Positions 12,651-22,995 of a stretch of 64,000 bases of DNA are shown here, piece after piece. The translations under genes were made by a program, and so were the position numbers. Under the pieces are notes generated by a model. That model saw only the letters and a list, made by a program, of their open reading frames with translations, was not told the DNA's origin and made no database searches. Positions within the stretch are counted from its first letter, which is position 1, and every line of letters begins with the position of its first letter. Source of the stretch: Silene latifolia (Eukaryota; Streptophyta; Magnoliopsida; Caryophyllales; Caryophyllaceae); contig NC_133529.1 in the NCBI RefSeq assembly GCF_048544455.1, positions 46,787,456 through 46,851,455 of the forward strand. Reading direction: 5' to 3'.

Positions 12651-15600
12651 ATGAATCCCACAAATGCTACCGCACCGATAACTATTGAGTCATATCACCA
12701 TGTTCTTGACGACGTTTGCTCCAACAATAATTTCGATACAACTAGAGAACTTCATTTCGGGATAGGTTCGGATGGAAACCTTAACTTCATCACTTCTTCT
12801 AAACCACCCACTACTACTAGACCTCGTGTGAGTCCGTCTCAGGAAGACTACCTCATACGATCTATAGGGTCTTTGTCTCTGGAAGATAAAGATGCCAAAG
12901 CTAGTGGGAGCTCTAGCAATCAAGTTCTTGCTTCAAAGGGCAAGAGGTTTAAGAAGAAAGGAAAGAAAATCAAAAACTTCAAGCAAGTTAATGATGAGTG
13001 CCATTATTGCTATGGCATGGGACATTGGCTTAGGAATTGTCCCATGTATTTGCGAAATATAAGGGAAGGACTCATTGCTCCAAAAGGTACAATTCCTAAA
13101 GAAATTTATGTTATTGATATAAATTATACTTCCACTACGACATGGGTACTAGATACCGGTTGTGGTTCTCACCTTTGTAATCATTTACAGGGTTTAAGAG
13201 ATGTGGAGAGGCTTAGCAAGAGAGATGTGGATCTACGCATTGGAAATGGAGCTCGGGTAGCGGCCGAATCCAAAGGAACTTATGTTCTAGCTTTGCCAAA
13301 CGGATTTGAGTTGTATTTGCATAATTGTTTTTATGTGCCTACGCTCTCTAAAAACATTATTTCAATCGCCATGCTAGACATGGACGGTTTTTGTTTTGTC
13401 ATTAAGAACAATTGTTGTACTATTTCTAGGAATGATTTGGTTATTGGCCAAGCTACTTCCATCAATGGCATTTACATTTTAGAGACCTCAAATCCGATTA
13501 ATGATATTTATAACATTCAATCAAAGAAACTCAAAACAAGTGACTCAAGTGAAGCGTTCATTTGGCATTGTCGATTAGGTCACATAAACGAGAATCGCAT
13601 CAAAAGATTAATTTCTACTAATGTGATTACACCATTTGATTATCAATCATTTGGTACATGCGAATATTTCCTACTTGGCAAAATGACTCGTAATCCTTTT
13701 AGTGGTAAAGGGACACGAGCTAGTGAGCTATTGGGACTCATACACACCGATGTATGTGGACCAATGAGTATCACCGCTCGTGGTAATTATGACTACTTTA
13801 TAACCTTCACCGACGACTTAAGTAGACATGGGCATGTCTATTTAATGAAACATAAGAGTGAAGCGTTTGGGAAATTCAAAGAATTTCAAAACGAAGTAGA
13901 GAACCAATTGAACAAAAGGATTAAGGCACTACGATCCGATCGTGGTGGTGAATACCTTAGCCTTGAATTTGATTCACACTTGAAAGGTTGTGGTATTATA
14001 TCACAACTTACTCCACCCGGAACACCACAACTCAATGGCGTTGCCGAAAGGAGGAATCGAACCCTACTTGATATGGTTCGATCCATGATGAGTCAAACCG
14101 AGTTACCGAACTCGTTTTGGGGATTTGCGATTCAAACCGCAATTCGATCTTTGAACAATAGTCCCACAAAATCCACCGAAAAGACTCCATATGAGATGTG
14201 GACGGGAAAAATCCCCAATATATCCTACATGAAGATTTGGGGATGTGATGCTTACGTCAAAACTAAGAACGACAACAAGCTTGCCCCAAGGTCCGAAAAA
14301 TGCATCTTTGTAGGTTACCCCTCGACCTCTCGAGGATACTACTTCTACAAACCTCAAGAAAACAAAGTGTTTGTGTCTTGTGAGGCTGTCTTCTTAGAAA
14401 GAGAATTTATTTCTAAAAGACAGAGTGGGAGAAATTTTGAACTTGATGAAGTTCAAGAGCCACAAACCGAGGTAGAGACGCAAGAAGATGTTCCTTCGTC
14501 GTCTAACGCGGTTGTACCTCCTCCACTAAGAAGGACGGGTCGAGTAATTCGCCATCCCGATCGATATGTGGGACTTATCGAGGAAGATGGAACACTCGAT
14601 GTATTGCTTATGGAAAGTGATGAACCCGCCACCTACAAGGCCGCAATCTCTAGTCTAAATTCCTCCTTATGGCTTGAAGCCATGAAGTCCGAAATGGATT
14701 CTATGCATGAAAACCAAGTTTGGGACTTGGTAGATTTGCCTAAAGGGGCAAGACCCCTCCAATGCAAATGGATATTCAAGGTCAAAAATGGCATAGAAAG
14801 ACATGACGATGTCTACAAAGCTAGGCTAGTGGCAAAAGGATTTACCCAAGTCCAAGGTCTCCATTATGATGAGACCTTCGCCCCCGTAGCCATGCTAAGA
14901 TCCATACGGATTTTGTTAGCGATCGCCGCATTTCATGATTATGAAATTTGGCAAATGGATGTCAAAACCGCTTTTCTAAATGGGCATTTAGAAGAGGAGG
15001 TGTACATGATACAACCCGAAGGTTTTGTTGATTCTAAAAATCCTAACAAAGTGTGCAAGCTTAAGAGATCCATTTATGGTCTTAAGCAAGCATCTAGAAG
15101 TTGGAATCATCGATTAAATCATGTTATAAAGGAAAATGGTTTCACTCGAAATATTGAGGAACCATGTTTATACATGAAATTCAGTGGGAGCAATGTTGTG
15201 TTCCTAATCTTGTATGTCGATGACATACTACTCATTGGAAATGATATTCCAATGTTGTCTTCTGTTAAGAAGTGGTTAGGTAACCACTTCCAAATGAAGG
15301 ATTTAGGAGAGGCACAACGCATATTAGGTATCCGGATCTATAGAGATAGATCCAAGAGGATATTGGCACTAAGTCAAGAGTCTTATGTTGATAAGATTCT
15401 TCGACGATTCAGCATGGACAAATCCAAAAGGGGTTTGGTACCTATGGTAACCGGGACGATATTGAGCAAGACTCAATGTCCCTCCGAACCCCATGATGTT
15501 GAACGCATGAAGTTGATCCCTTACGCTTCCGCTGTTGGATCAATCATGTATGCCATGATATGCACACGTCCTGATGTCTCGTATGCCTTGAGCATGACGA

Positions 15601-15659
15601 GTAGATATCAAGGAAATCCAGGTGAGAGTCACTGGATTCTTTGTCAAGAACATCCTTAA
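12651..15659 (+). CDS. Copia B gag-protease-integrase-RT polyprotein (C-terminus frameshifted)
   Basis: The 1002-codon frame encodes, in order: a short gag remnant with a zinc knuckle C-X2-C-X4-H-X4-C at residues 117-130; an aspartic protease motif VLDTGCGSH with D168; a gag-pre-integrase motif WHCRLGH near 305; an integrase core with Asp near 366 (LIHTDVCGPM), Asp near 428 (RSDRGGEY) and Glu near 465 (GVAERRNRT); a copia RT (KARLVAKGF near 722, QMDVKTAFLNG near 767, YVDDILLIG near 855); and the start of RNase H. The polyprotein would be cut by its own protease and makes cDNA in particles. Gag upstream of the knuckle is only about 115 residues, shorter than usual. The frame ends wrongly at 15659 through an indel near 15635. 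ATG at 12651 is the first in frame. Confidence 0.93.
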   Translation: MNPTNATAPITIESYHHVLDDVCSNNNFDTTRELHFGIGSDGNLNFITSSKPPTTTRPRVSPSQEDYLIRSIGSLSLEDKDAKASGSSSNQVLASKGKRFKKKGKKIKNFKQVNDECHYCYGMGHWLRNCPMYLRNIREGLIAPKGTIPKEIYVIDINYTSTTTWVLDTGCGSHLCNHLQGLRDVERLSKRDVDLRIGNGARVAAESKGTYVLALPNGFELYLHNCFYVPTLSKNIISIAMLDMDGFCFVIKNNCCTISRNDLVIGQATSINGIYILETSNPINDIYNIQSKKLKTSDSSEAFIWHCRLGHINENRIKRLISTNVITPFDYQSFGTCEYFLLGKMTRNPFSGKGTRASELLGLIHTDVCGPMSITARGNYDYFITFTDDLSRHGHVYLMKHKSEAFGKFKEFQNEVENQLNKRIKALRSDRGGEYLSLEFDSHLKGCGIISQLTPPGTPQLNGVAERRNRTLLDMVRSMMSQTELPNSFWGFAIQTAIRSLNNSPTKSTEKTPYEMWTGKIPNISYMKIWGCDAYVKTKNDNKLAPRSEKCIFVGYPSTSRGYYFYKPQENKVFVSCEAVFLEREFISKRQSGRNFELDEVQEPQTEVETQEDVPSSSNAVVPPPLRRTGRVIRHPDRYVGLIEEDGTLDVLLMESDEPATYKAAISSLNSSLWLEAMKSEMDSMHENQVWDLVDLPKGARPLQCKWIFKVKNGIERHDDVYKARLVAKGFTQVQGLHYDETFAPVAMLRSIRILLAIAAFHDYEIWQMDVKTAFLNGHLEEEVYMIQPEGFVDSKNPNKVCKLKRSIYGLKQASRSWNHRLNHVIKENGFTRNIEEPCLYMKFSGSNVVFLILYVDDILLIGNDIPMLSSVKKWLGNHFQMKDLGEAQRILGIRIYRDRSKRILALSQESYVDKILRRFSMDKSKRGLVPMVTGTILSKTQCPSEPHDVERMKLIPYASAVGSIMYAMICTRPDVSYALSMTSRYQGNPGESHWILCQEHP

Positions 15660-16204
15660 GTACTTGAGAAGAACTAAAGATTCTATCCTTGTGTTTGGAG
15701 GAGACACTGAGTTGCGTGTTAATGGATACACGGACTCAAGTTTTCAAACAGATAGAGATGACATGAAATCACAAGCTGGTTTTGTTTTCATGCTCAATGG
15801 TGGTGCCGTAAGCTGGAGAAGCTTCAAGGAAGTCGTAATCGCGGATTCTACAACGGAGGTGAGTACATCGCAAACATCGAAGGTCGCTAAGGAAGTCTGT
15901 TTGGATCGTGCAATTCACGGAAGGTCTAAAAGTAGTACCTACCGCCAATGATCCCATCACTCTCTATTGTGATAATAGTGGGACGATCTTCCAAGCTAAG
16001 GAGCCAAAGTCTAGTAATAGATCTAGACATGTACTTAGAAAGTATCATGTAATAAGAGATTTCATTGAAAGAAAGGAAATTGGGATTTGTAAGGTTGGGA
16101 CGGATGACAACATAGCCGATCCGCTCACCAAGCCTTTATCGCAGGCTAAGAAAGATGGACATGTTACGTCCATGGGACTTAAACGTGTATCAAGTTTTTG
16201 TTAG
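15622..16204 (+). pseudogene. Copia B RNase H C-terminal part in two further frames
   Basis: Frame 15622-15951 continues RNase H (KNILKYLRRTKDS, GYTDSSFQTDRDDMKSQAG), and frame 15908-16204 carries the end (ITLYCDNSGTIFQAK, IADPLTKPLSQAKK). The conserved segment that normally reads TTEAEYIA is scrambled: a base appears lost near 15860 and the frame shifts again near 15900. At least three small indels therefore fall within about 300 bp, while the preceding 3 kb are open. The catalytic Glu region of RNase H is lost in this copy. Confidence 0.88.
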
Positions 16205-16954
16205 ATTTTGAAATGAAATAAAAGTGTTGTTTTTGTTCATGTTCATAATCACATTTGTCTTTTATCTTTAATTTATACTTTGTTACATCCAAACGGGTTG
16301 TAGAGACAATTGAACCCCGTTAAAGTGAACACGGATTAACATAGTATTTGCCCATAGTCACTTGTATGAGGTGACGTCTCGAAGTGACTACAGTGTGAGG
16401 CGATTGATGGCAAGTTCAAGTGCCATAGAGTCATGAGAGATGACTAGTCGATCACATAGGCAGACTGTTAGGAACATTTTGTCGGGCCTTATGACCGCTT
16501 ATAGAGTTCTGGCAAATTTATATAGCCTGGTCGTGGGAAGAGCTACTATAGTATTCTAATGAGTCGATTCTTTTGACTAAAGACTATTCGCCTAAGATGG
16601 CACAGTTTCAGATTAACTTTGATTTGTGTTACTACGACCTTCGTAAATGGGGTCAAATGGGCATATTTTGGGTTATGATGGCTGTGGCTAGTCGAAGGGA
16701 ATGAGTGCGATAGGAATTGTCCACCCCTAGTCAGGGTTATAACAATATCTCAGGGCCACTCGAGGAGTAATGAACTGGAAATGCGTGGCCACGCTCGGAA
16801 AGTATCTATGATAGATAAGTCCGGTCAATCAGTTATTCTCCAGATCGAGGAAACCACTCTCGATATGATCACTTGCAAGTACGACCTGAAAGACACCTTG
16901 CATTGAGTGGGAGATAGTAATAGGACAAGAGAATTGGTGACGCACACTTGTCGA
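16205..16954 (+). other. Conserved 3' untranslated block of copia B
   Basis: No open protein is supported, yet this 750-bp block is the best conserved internal part among A (8880-9138 plus 18243-18723), B and C (36080-36808). It includes a stretch starting ATGGCACAGTTTCAG whose frame closes after about 37 codons in B and C. Element B used this block in A as its insertion target. Confidence 0.75.
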
Positions 16955-16969
16955 GGACAAGTGGGAGAT
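16955..16969 (+). other. Polypurine tract of copia B
   Basis: The purine-rich sequence GGACAAGTGGGAGAT lies directly before the 3' LTR start at 16970. The same tract precedes the 3' LTRs of A (18723) and C (36822). It would prime plus-strand cDNA synthesis. Confidence 0.82.
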
Positions 16970-18242
16970 TGTTGGGAAAAGTGTCCTCAACAATAGTGCG
17001 ATTACATGATTTAAATATCATTATTAAATCTCATTTTAAAGAATACAATTGGGAAGTATTTATACCGTCAACTCCGGTCAACATATACATATATCGGTAA
17101 TGATTGGTGACTAGAGTTTGACATTCTCGTCGTGCGACGGTGGTGATCAGTTGACCCCCTAGGTCATACCTATAGGGCAACACTCTTAATTGATTATTTA
17201 ATTAATCGTATAACGTTACGAGTTAATTAAATTACTTGAAAAATTGACGGACGATTTTGGAAGTGAAATTTACGTATCAAATTGAAATGTGATTAAATGA
17301 TATACGGTCTGAGTAATCGAATTGTATCATTACTCGGATGAAATTATTGTTTAAAGAAACAATCGGAATTGAATGAATTATTATAAATACAATCTGTTGG
17401 GATTTATAAATTGGTAAAATATTTTGGCACAAGTAATTATGAAATTACTAAGTCGATTTTTGTATGTGACGTATTTTTATTAATACGTTGATTTTTAATA
17501 TGTTAAAAATACATAACAAATTTATGTGACATGTGACATGTGACATATTAACAATTGACAAAAATAATATGGAATCCATATTAACTAAAAGTGCCGAAAT
17601 ATTAGAGGAGTATTAGGCTAAAATTGTGTTTATATTTTAAATAGAAAACATAATGATTAAAAAGCTAGAGTAGCCATGCAACTCTATTTACCTTGTGAAG
17701 ACAAATATGGGCATGCATTGGCTCCCCAAAAGCTCCTCCCCCCACCGGTTTTTCCTAGAGCATTTAGAGAGTTTTTCTCCTCTAAATTATTCATTCATTT
17801 CACATTCATAATTTCTAGTGTAAGAAATAAAATTTCCTCTCTACATTTTAATGATAAATTAGAGAGATAATATACTCCAAAATTCCTTCTCCTCTACCCG
17901 GTTTTAGGAGCTAAAAACCAAACATTTTTGGTTCAATTTTTCATAAGATTAATATTATACTAGATCAAATAATATTAATTAGATTAAGGGTTAGCTTTGG
18001 GTATTATTCCTAAGGAGAGATCCTACACTTGGATCTTGTTCTTCCATTAAAGGAAAGCTCAAGAACAAAAGAAAAGGAGATTTCTTTTGTGCCCATTTGA
18101 ACCGAAATTTCAATGTAAGGATATGATTTCTTCTCTATTTTATTATATTGTTTGCATGCATAAAATCCACATTTAATTTTATGATAAATTAATTTCGACA
18201 TATATGAGTATGTTAGTATGTATATGATCTACATTTCTTTCA
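16970..18242 (+). repeat. 3' LTR of copia B
   Basis: It matches 9139-10406 with scattered substitutions and small indels, for example an extra CATATA near 17088 and changes near 17120-17160. It ends CTTTCA and is followed by the TSD copy CTTAT. Confidence 0.95.
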
Positions 18243-20008
18243 CTTATGACCCCTTATAGAGTTCTGACAAATTTATATAGCCTGGTCGTGGCGAGAGCAA
18301 CTATAGTATTCTAATGAGTCGATTCTTTTGACTAAAGACAGTTCGCCCAAGATGGCACAGTTTCAGATTAACTTTGATTTATGTTACTACGACCTTCGTA
18401 AATGGGGTCAAATGGGCATATTTTGGGTTATGATGGCTATGGCTAGTCGAAGGGAAGAGTGCAATAGGAATTGTCCACCCCTTGTCAGGGTAATACCAAT
18501 ATCTCAGGGCCACTCGAGGAGTAATGAACTGGAAATGCGTGGCCACGCTCGGAAGGTATCTATGGTAGATAATTCCGGTCAATCAGTTATTCTCCAGATC
18601 GAGGAAACCACTCTCGATATGATCACTTGCAAGTACGACCTGAAAGACACCTTGCATTGAGTGGGAGATAGTAATAGGACAAGAGAATTGGTGACGCACA
18701 CTTGTCGAGGACAAGTGGGAGATTGTTGGAATATGTGTCCTCCGACAATAATGCGATCACAACTGTCGATCATGATGATCACATGTTTAAATCTCATTTT
18801 AAGAATACATGTGGGATGTAATATTTTACAGTCAACTGGTCCACACATATCGGTAATGATTTGCTGACTAGAGTTTGACATTATCGCCGTGCGGACGGTG
18901 GTGATCGTTGATCCCCTTAGGTCATACCTATAGGGAAATACTCTTAATTGATTATTTAATTAATCGTATGCCGATACGAGTTAATTAAATTGCTTAAAAT
19001 TGACGGATGATTTTGTGAGTAAAGTTAACGTGTCTCATTGTAATTCGATTAAATTAGACACGGTCTAAGTAATCGAATTGTTTTATTACTTGGATAAAAT
19101 TATTGTTTACGAAACAATTGAAATTGAAATTGAATGAATAATTTATTATAAATACAAGACGTTGTAATTTATAATTTGATAAACCGTTTTGGTACTAGTA
19201 ATTACGAATTACTAGTCGATTTTGTATATGACATATTTTATGAGTATGTTGATTTTTAATATGTTAAAAATACATTACAATTTCATAAGTCAAGTAACAT
19301 GTCACATATGTTACAATTGACAAATGACAAAATAAAATGGACCTTCCATTTTATGTCATATGTGCCGAAAATAAGAGGGAGTATAAGGTTTAAATTGTGT
19401 TAATTGTTTTAAGTGGAAAACAAAATGATTAGCTACCTACTTGTAGCCATGCAAGCCTATTTTCTTGGGAAGAAAATGAGCACCATGCATTGGCTCACCA
19501 CCACCCCTCCCCACCGGTTTTGCAAGAGGGAATTATAGAGTTTTTTCCTCTATTATTCACACTACTTCAGTTACATATTTTCTAGTGTAAGAAAATAGAA
19601 ATTTCTCTCTACAATTGTGAAAACTTAGAGAAATAAAAATCTCTCAAATTCTTCCTCTCTTGGTCGAAAATTACAAGAGAACAAAATTAATATTTTGTGT
19701 CATATTTTAAGTAAAACTTATATTTTTACTAGTTCATAAATATATAAGTTATTAAGAGATGTCGTTGGGTATATGCTTTTGGGAGAGGTTCTAATTTGAA
19801 CATTGTTCATCCATTTTAAGGAAAGCTCAAGAACTAACAAATAGGTGAATTTGTTGGTGCCCTTTAATCCGAAATCACAGAGTAAGATTGATGATTTCTT
19901 CTCTTATCTTGTTTTAGTTTGCATGCATAAGATCTAACATTTATTTTATGACTAAATAAATTATCACATATATGAATATGTTAACTTAAGAGATTAATGA
20001 ATCTAACA
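18243..20008 (+). mobile_element. Copia element A, right part with 3' LTR
   Basis: After the TSD the interrupted 3' block of A resumes (18243-18723), ending in the same purine tract. The 3' LTR runs from 18724 (TGTTGGAATATG) to about 20008 (ATCTAACA), roughly 1285 bp. This LTR is clearly related to those of B and C but diverged throughout, so A is an older or different subfamily. Beyond it comes Athila-like 3' UTR sequence, the target into which A inserted. A's TSD cannot be checked because its 5' end is outside the window. Confidence 0.87.
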
Positions 20009-20584
20009 CCTTGTTGATGTGAGTGATGTATTGCCACAATGGCACAGTTCTACATCTTATATTGAGTAGTGAAGCGGGATGATTCTCTTATTTGGTTATG
20101 GTTGTACTGGCTTGACTTTATCTCCACTTATCAAAATCTATTTTGCCCCTTCTCACCCAATAACCTCACCTTACATCATATGTAAGTCCTCGGCGTGTGT
20201 CTCGGTCCTGATTGGTTGAAATGTATATGTACGGTCGGTAGAAATTGGTTTCATGTCAGCTGCATGCATGTTCTTATAGGTCGAGTTAGGTGAGTGTGTC
20301 TACTTCTTTCTATCTCATACCAATATACTCACCTCGTGCTTAATTTGTGTGATGAGCGACCCATGAGAGTCCGATATATATGAGTCTTTCAAGGCAAATG
20401 GTTCGATAGTTTAAAGCATTGATTTAACTCGTTTGCACTTACTTATCTCCACTTTGTTAGTTGTTGCATTAAATTGGCTTGGGTGGACGATTTGTAGCTG
20501 ATGAGTTGGTCTCGTTCCGTTAGTTGTCTTTAGTTGCATTCATAGTTTGCTTGGGGACAAGCAAAGGTTTGGGTTGGGGAGATT
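20009..20584 (+). mobile_element. Athila-like element G1, 3' untranslated fragment with polypurine tract
   Basis: This is homologous to 24300-24842 of G2 (shared phrases such as TTTTGCCCCTTCT and ATATGTACGGT) and to the minus strand of element F near 40917-41350. It ends in the purine/T-rich tract GGTTTGGGTTGGGGAGATT immediately before the LTR. The left side is cut by copia A. No coding sequence. Confidence 0.8.
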
Positions 20585-21999
20585 TGATGCGTGTATTTTA
20601 TATAAGGTTTTTACCCTATATTTACACGCATTTCTATGTTATTTATGCGGCATCTAGTTACAAATGCCCCGAACAGTCTACTTTGGTTTTTCTTGTATTT
20701 ATTTGCAGGTATGAACCGAAAAGGAGTGAAATTGAGCCTGAACATGTCCCAATCTCATGCATTTTGAAGAACGAGGAATCAGAGCTTTGAATTTGTCACT
20801 TAGAGATGCGTGAAGTGGCTTCGGAAGGTGTTCAAGAAGTCCACCCGTGCTAATATAGCTCGATCGACCAAGCTGGCTACTTAAACTAGTCGATCGATGC
20901 TTTACCTAGATGAAGTTCCTCGATCGAGTGCCCTCTTTACTCGATCGAGATAGTTGTTTGTTGAAGTCCTCGATCGAGTACTTGTGTTAATCGATCGAGA
21001 GGTTTGCTGAGTTTTATCCTCGATCGAGTGGTTTCATTTCACCCGATCGAGAGGTTCGGTCTTATATGCGGATTTTAGTTAATATTTGGATATTCTTTTT
21101 GTAATGAGGAATAAATATGAAGTGACGGCAGTCATTAGGGGGATCTTATTCCTTTTTCTTCTCTCTTATTCTCTCTTAGAACATTACACTATAAACCAAG
21201 TTCTCCATTGCTACTCCCTTATATTCGGTATTCTCTACTCTTTATTTCAATTAATTAATATTGCCTTATTGTTCTTGTTCCTTTAAATCCCTTTGCTCTT
21301 TTAATTCTCTTCTTATATTATTATCTATCGATTTATTATTATGTTTAATTCTCTTGGTTTATGTGTTGTTGTTGTTTATTCAATAATTATGCATAGCTAA
21401 TATCCTTTGCTAAGACATCGGGGATCCATGATTTTAAGGAAATTATGAATAGATGATTAGGGTTTGGTGCAAAATTAGATCTGTGTTGTTAATCACTGCA
21501 ATTAACTGTACTTGTCTGCTTGAGTCGACGCAATTAGATGATTAAATTTGGTACACCTTGACCTGGATCGGAAGATTGGAAGGGGTAAGACCTGCAGTGA
21601 ACATTAGAGCATTCTAATGAGGGCGGAAGCTAAGTTAGTAATGTTTTAGGGCGAATAGCGTACCGGAAGGACCTTTTCACTACCCTACAGACCGCATTTG
21701 CATTGACCTAAGACCCTAAACTAGACTTCTTGAGAATCATGGTGAACCGACTGTCCTAGTTGTTTCTCTCTACTTGGTAAACTCGTCAAATTTCTACTTT
21801 ATTTCTCTTTACTTTATTTCTCTTTTAATCTCCGTAGATTAGAACAAACCTTCAAAACCCCCAAGAAATAGTTACTCAGGCGGACTTAGTTTAGCATACA
21901 TTTTCCCATCTCAATGTGGATTCGATACCCGACTGCCTCTACTGCATTTATTAGAGACCGGTTGGTTTTATTTTTGATAGGGTTGCGACAGCCGTGTCA
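20585..21999 (+). repeat. 3' LTR of Athila-like element G1
   Basis: It begins TGATGCGTGTATTTT and ends GCCGTGTCA, 1415 bp, with matching ends to the LTR at 24843-26216 and a polypurine tract directly upstream. Eight CGATCG cores cluster at 20861-21049 in the U3 part. The second half carries the pattern of T-rich, C/T-rich and GGATCC-containing sequence seen in other Athila LTRs. The partner 5' LTR is not in the window. Confidence 0.85.
20859..21050. repeat. CGATCG palindrome cluster in LTR of G1
   Basis: CGATCG cores occur at 20861, 20891, 20921, 20942, 20971, 20992, 21021 and 21044. Most extend to CTCGATCGAG. They are spaced 20-30 bp apart in otherwise ordinary sequence. Confidence 0.9.
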
Positions 22000-22728
22000 A
22001 TGCTTTCTTCGATTTTTAAAATATTTTATCAGCTTAAATTTGATGTGTTTTGTAAAGACCTTCACTTTTATGAATAACTGATCTTTTAAAAAAAAAAAAA
22101 GAATAAGCAAGGCTAAACAAATTTATGGCCGGCCCCAAAAAATAAAGCAGACTATTCGAATTAGACCAAACCCGGATATAATGCATTTACGTTCGTCTTT
22201 AGTCTAGTCTTAGACTAGTTATTCTAACCGAGTGAACCTAAATTTATATATTTTTTTTCAAGATAATCCTTACAACTTTATAAGGCAATTAAGTAGTTTT
22301 TATTTTAAAAAACACATTATTAACTCAATAGTGGCGATTATTTAAATTATAAAAAACCATTAACTCAATAGTAATGAAATTATCACTCGAGTATCCAGGT
22401 TGTATCCCTTTTGATGGGGCACGAATTTACGGCCCGATCTCTTAGCGAAGCCCAATGACGGTATCACCCCATGATCCAACACGCCCAAAGCTTGAATCCA
22501 AATGCCTACGCTCAGATGAACGTCGACTACACCCAGAGGGGTCACTTTAGTCGGAAACACAACCAATAACGAAGTTTGACCAATGCATCCAACCAATAAC
22601 CAATGGCTACGCTCGATTTCTTAGCGAAGCCCAATGATGGTATCCCCTATGACGAAGTTTGACCACGCTCTTGACCCTAAGAAACCAAAACCTCCAACCC
22701 CATCTTATAAACGTCAACTGGACAGTTT
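22000..22728. other. Unclassified spacer between two Athila-like 3' ends
   Basis: No convincing gene is present. A run of A at about 22088-22100, after a short stretch resembling a LINE 3' end, may be the relic of a truncated non-LTR insertion. From 22430 to 22680 two imperfect copies of one segment lie about 180 bp apart (CTTAGCGAAGCCCAATGA at about 22440 and 22620, and CGAAGTTTGACCA at about 22570 and 22654). A shorter duplicate TTAACTCAATAGT occurs at about 22320 and 22354. Its origin is unknown. Confidence 0.5.
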
Positions 22729-22995
22729 AATATGGGGTCCTTTGTGAAGGTTGGTCAGCCTTCTGGTTTGAGGAGTATTCTGCCATCTCTACAACCGCGT
22801 CAGACACAGACTACAACACCTACTCCCTCTACATTTGAGACTCGATCGCGAATTAAATACCCGGCTAATTATGTTCCCATTCCTCCTTTTGAGCCTCATA
22901 CGGTCATGAACCAGGAGGCCCGTGATAGATTGCTTCTTGAGATGTGCAGGGATATTAGACAGTCACGGATCGACGAGTCCCTTTTTCCTTACTAA
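22729..22995 (+). pseudogene. Athila env-like ORF, C-terminal fragment (element G2)
   Basis: The last 85 or so codons resemble the C-terminal part of the env-like protein of element F. In G2 a proline-rich segment leads to PIPPFEPHTVMNQEARDRLL and CRDIRQSRIDESLFPY; in F the counterpart is FIPPVMDQRGMSRVLSDLC and RSFDQHRLDTALALYP. Upstream coding sequence is missing because the element is truncated at about 22728. The function of this Athila ORF is not established. The apparent ATG at 22732 is fortuitous. Confidence 0.7.

Larger units (their letters stand above)
9139..18242 (+). mobile_element. Ty1/copia LTR retrotransposon B, complete, inserted in element A
   Basis: The element is 9104 bp with LTRs of 1268 and 1273 bp beginning TGTTGGGAAAAG and ending TTTCTTTCA. 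It is flanked by the direct repeat CTTAT (9134-9138 and 18243-18247). Removing it joins GGGCCTTAT to GACC, which restores the undisturbed phrase seen in B itself at about 16488-16500, so the target was the 3' untranslated block of relative A. A PBS follows the 5' LTR and a purine tract precedes the 3' LTR. The gag-PR-INT-RT frame is open for 1002 codons, but the RNase H end is frameshifted. The LTRs carry several indels relative to each other, so the insertion is not brand new. Confidence 0.96.

Noticed and set aside
9839..17870. Near-identical 64-codon plus-strand frames at 9839 and 17676
   Set aside because: They lie at the same position in the two LTRs of copia B and reflect LTR duplication, not a gene.
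18328..18660. A 110-codon open frame in the 3' block of copia A
   Set aside because: The same region in B and C closes after about 37 codons because of a one-base difference, so the longer frame is a private accident in non-coding DNA.
22360..22596. 78-codon minus-strand frame in the spacer
   Set aside because: No recognisable domain, and it spans the imperfect duplication; not enough to call a gene.
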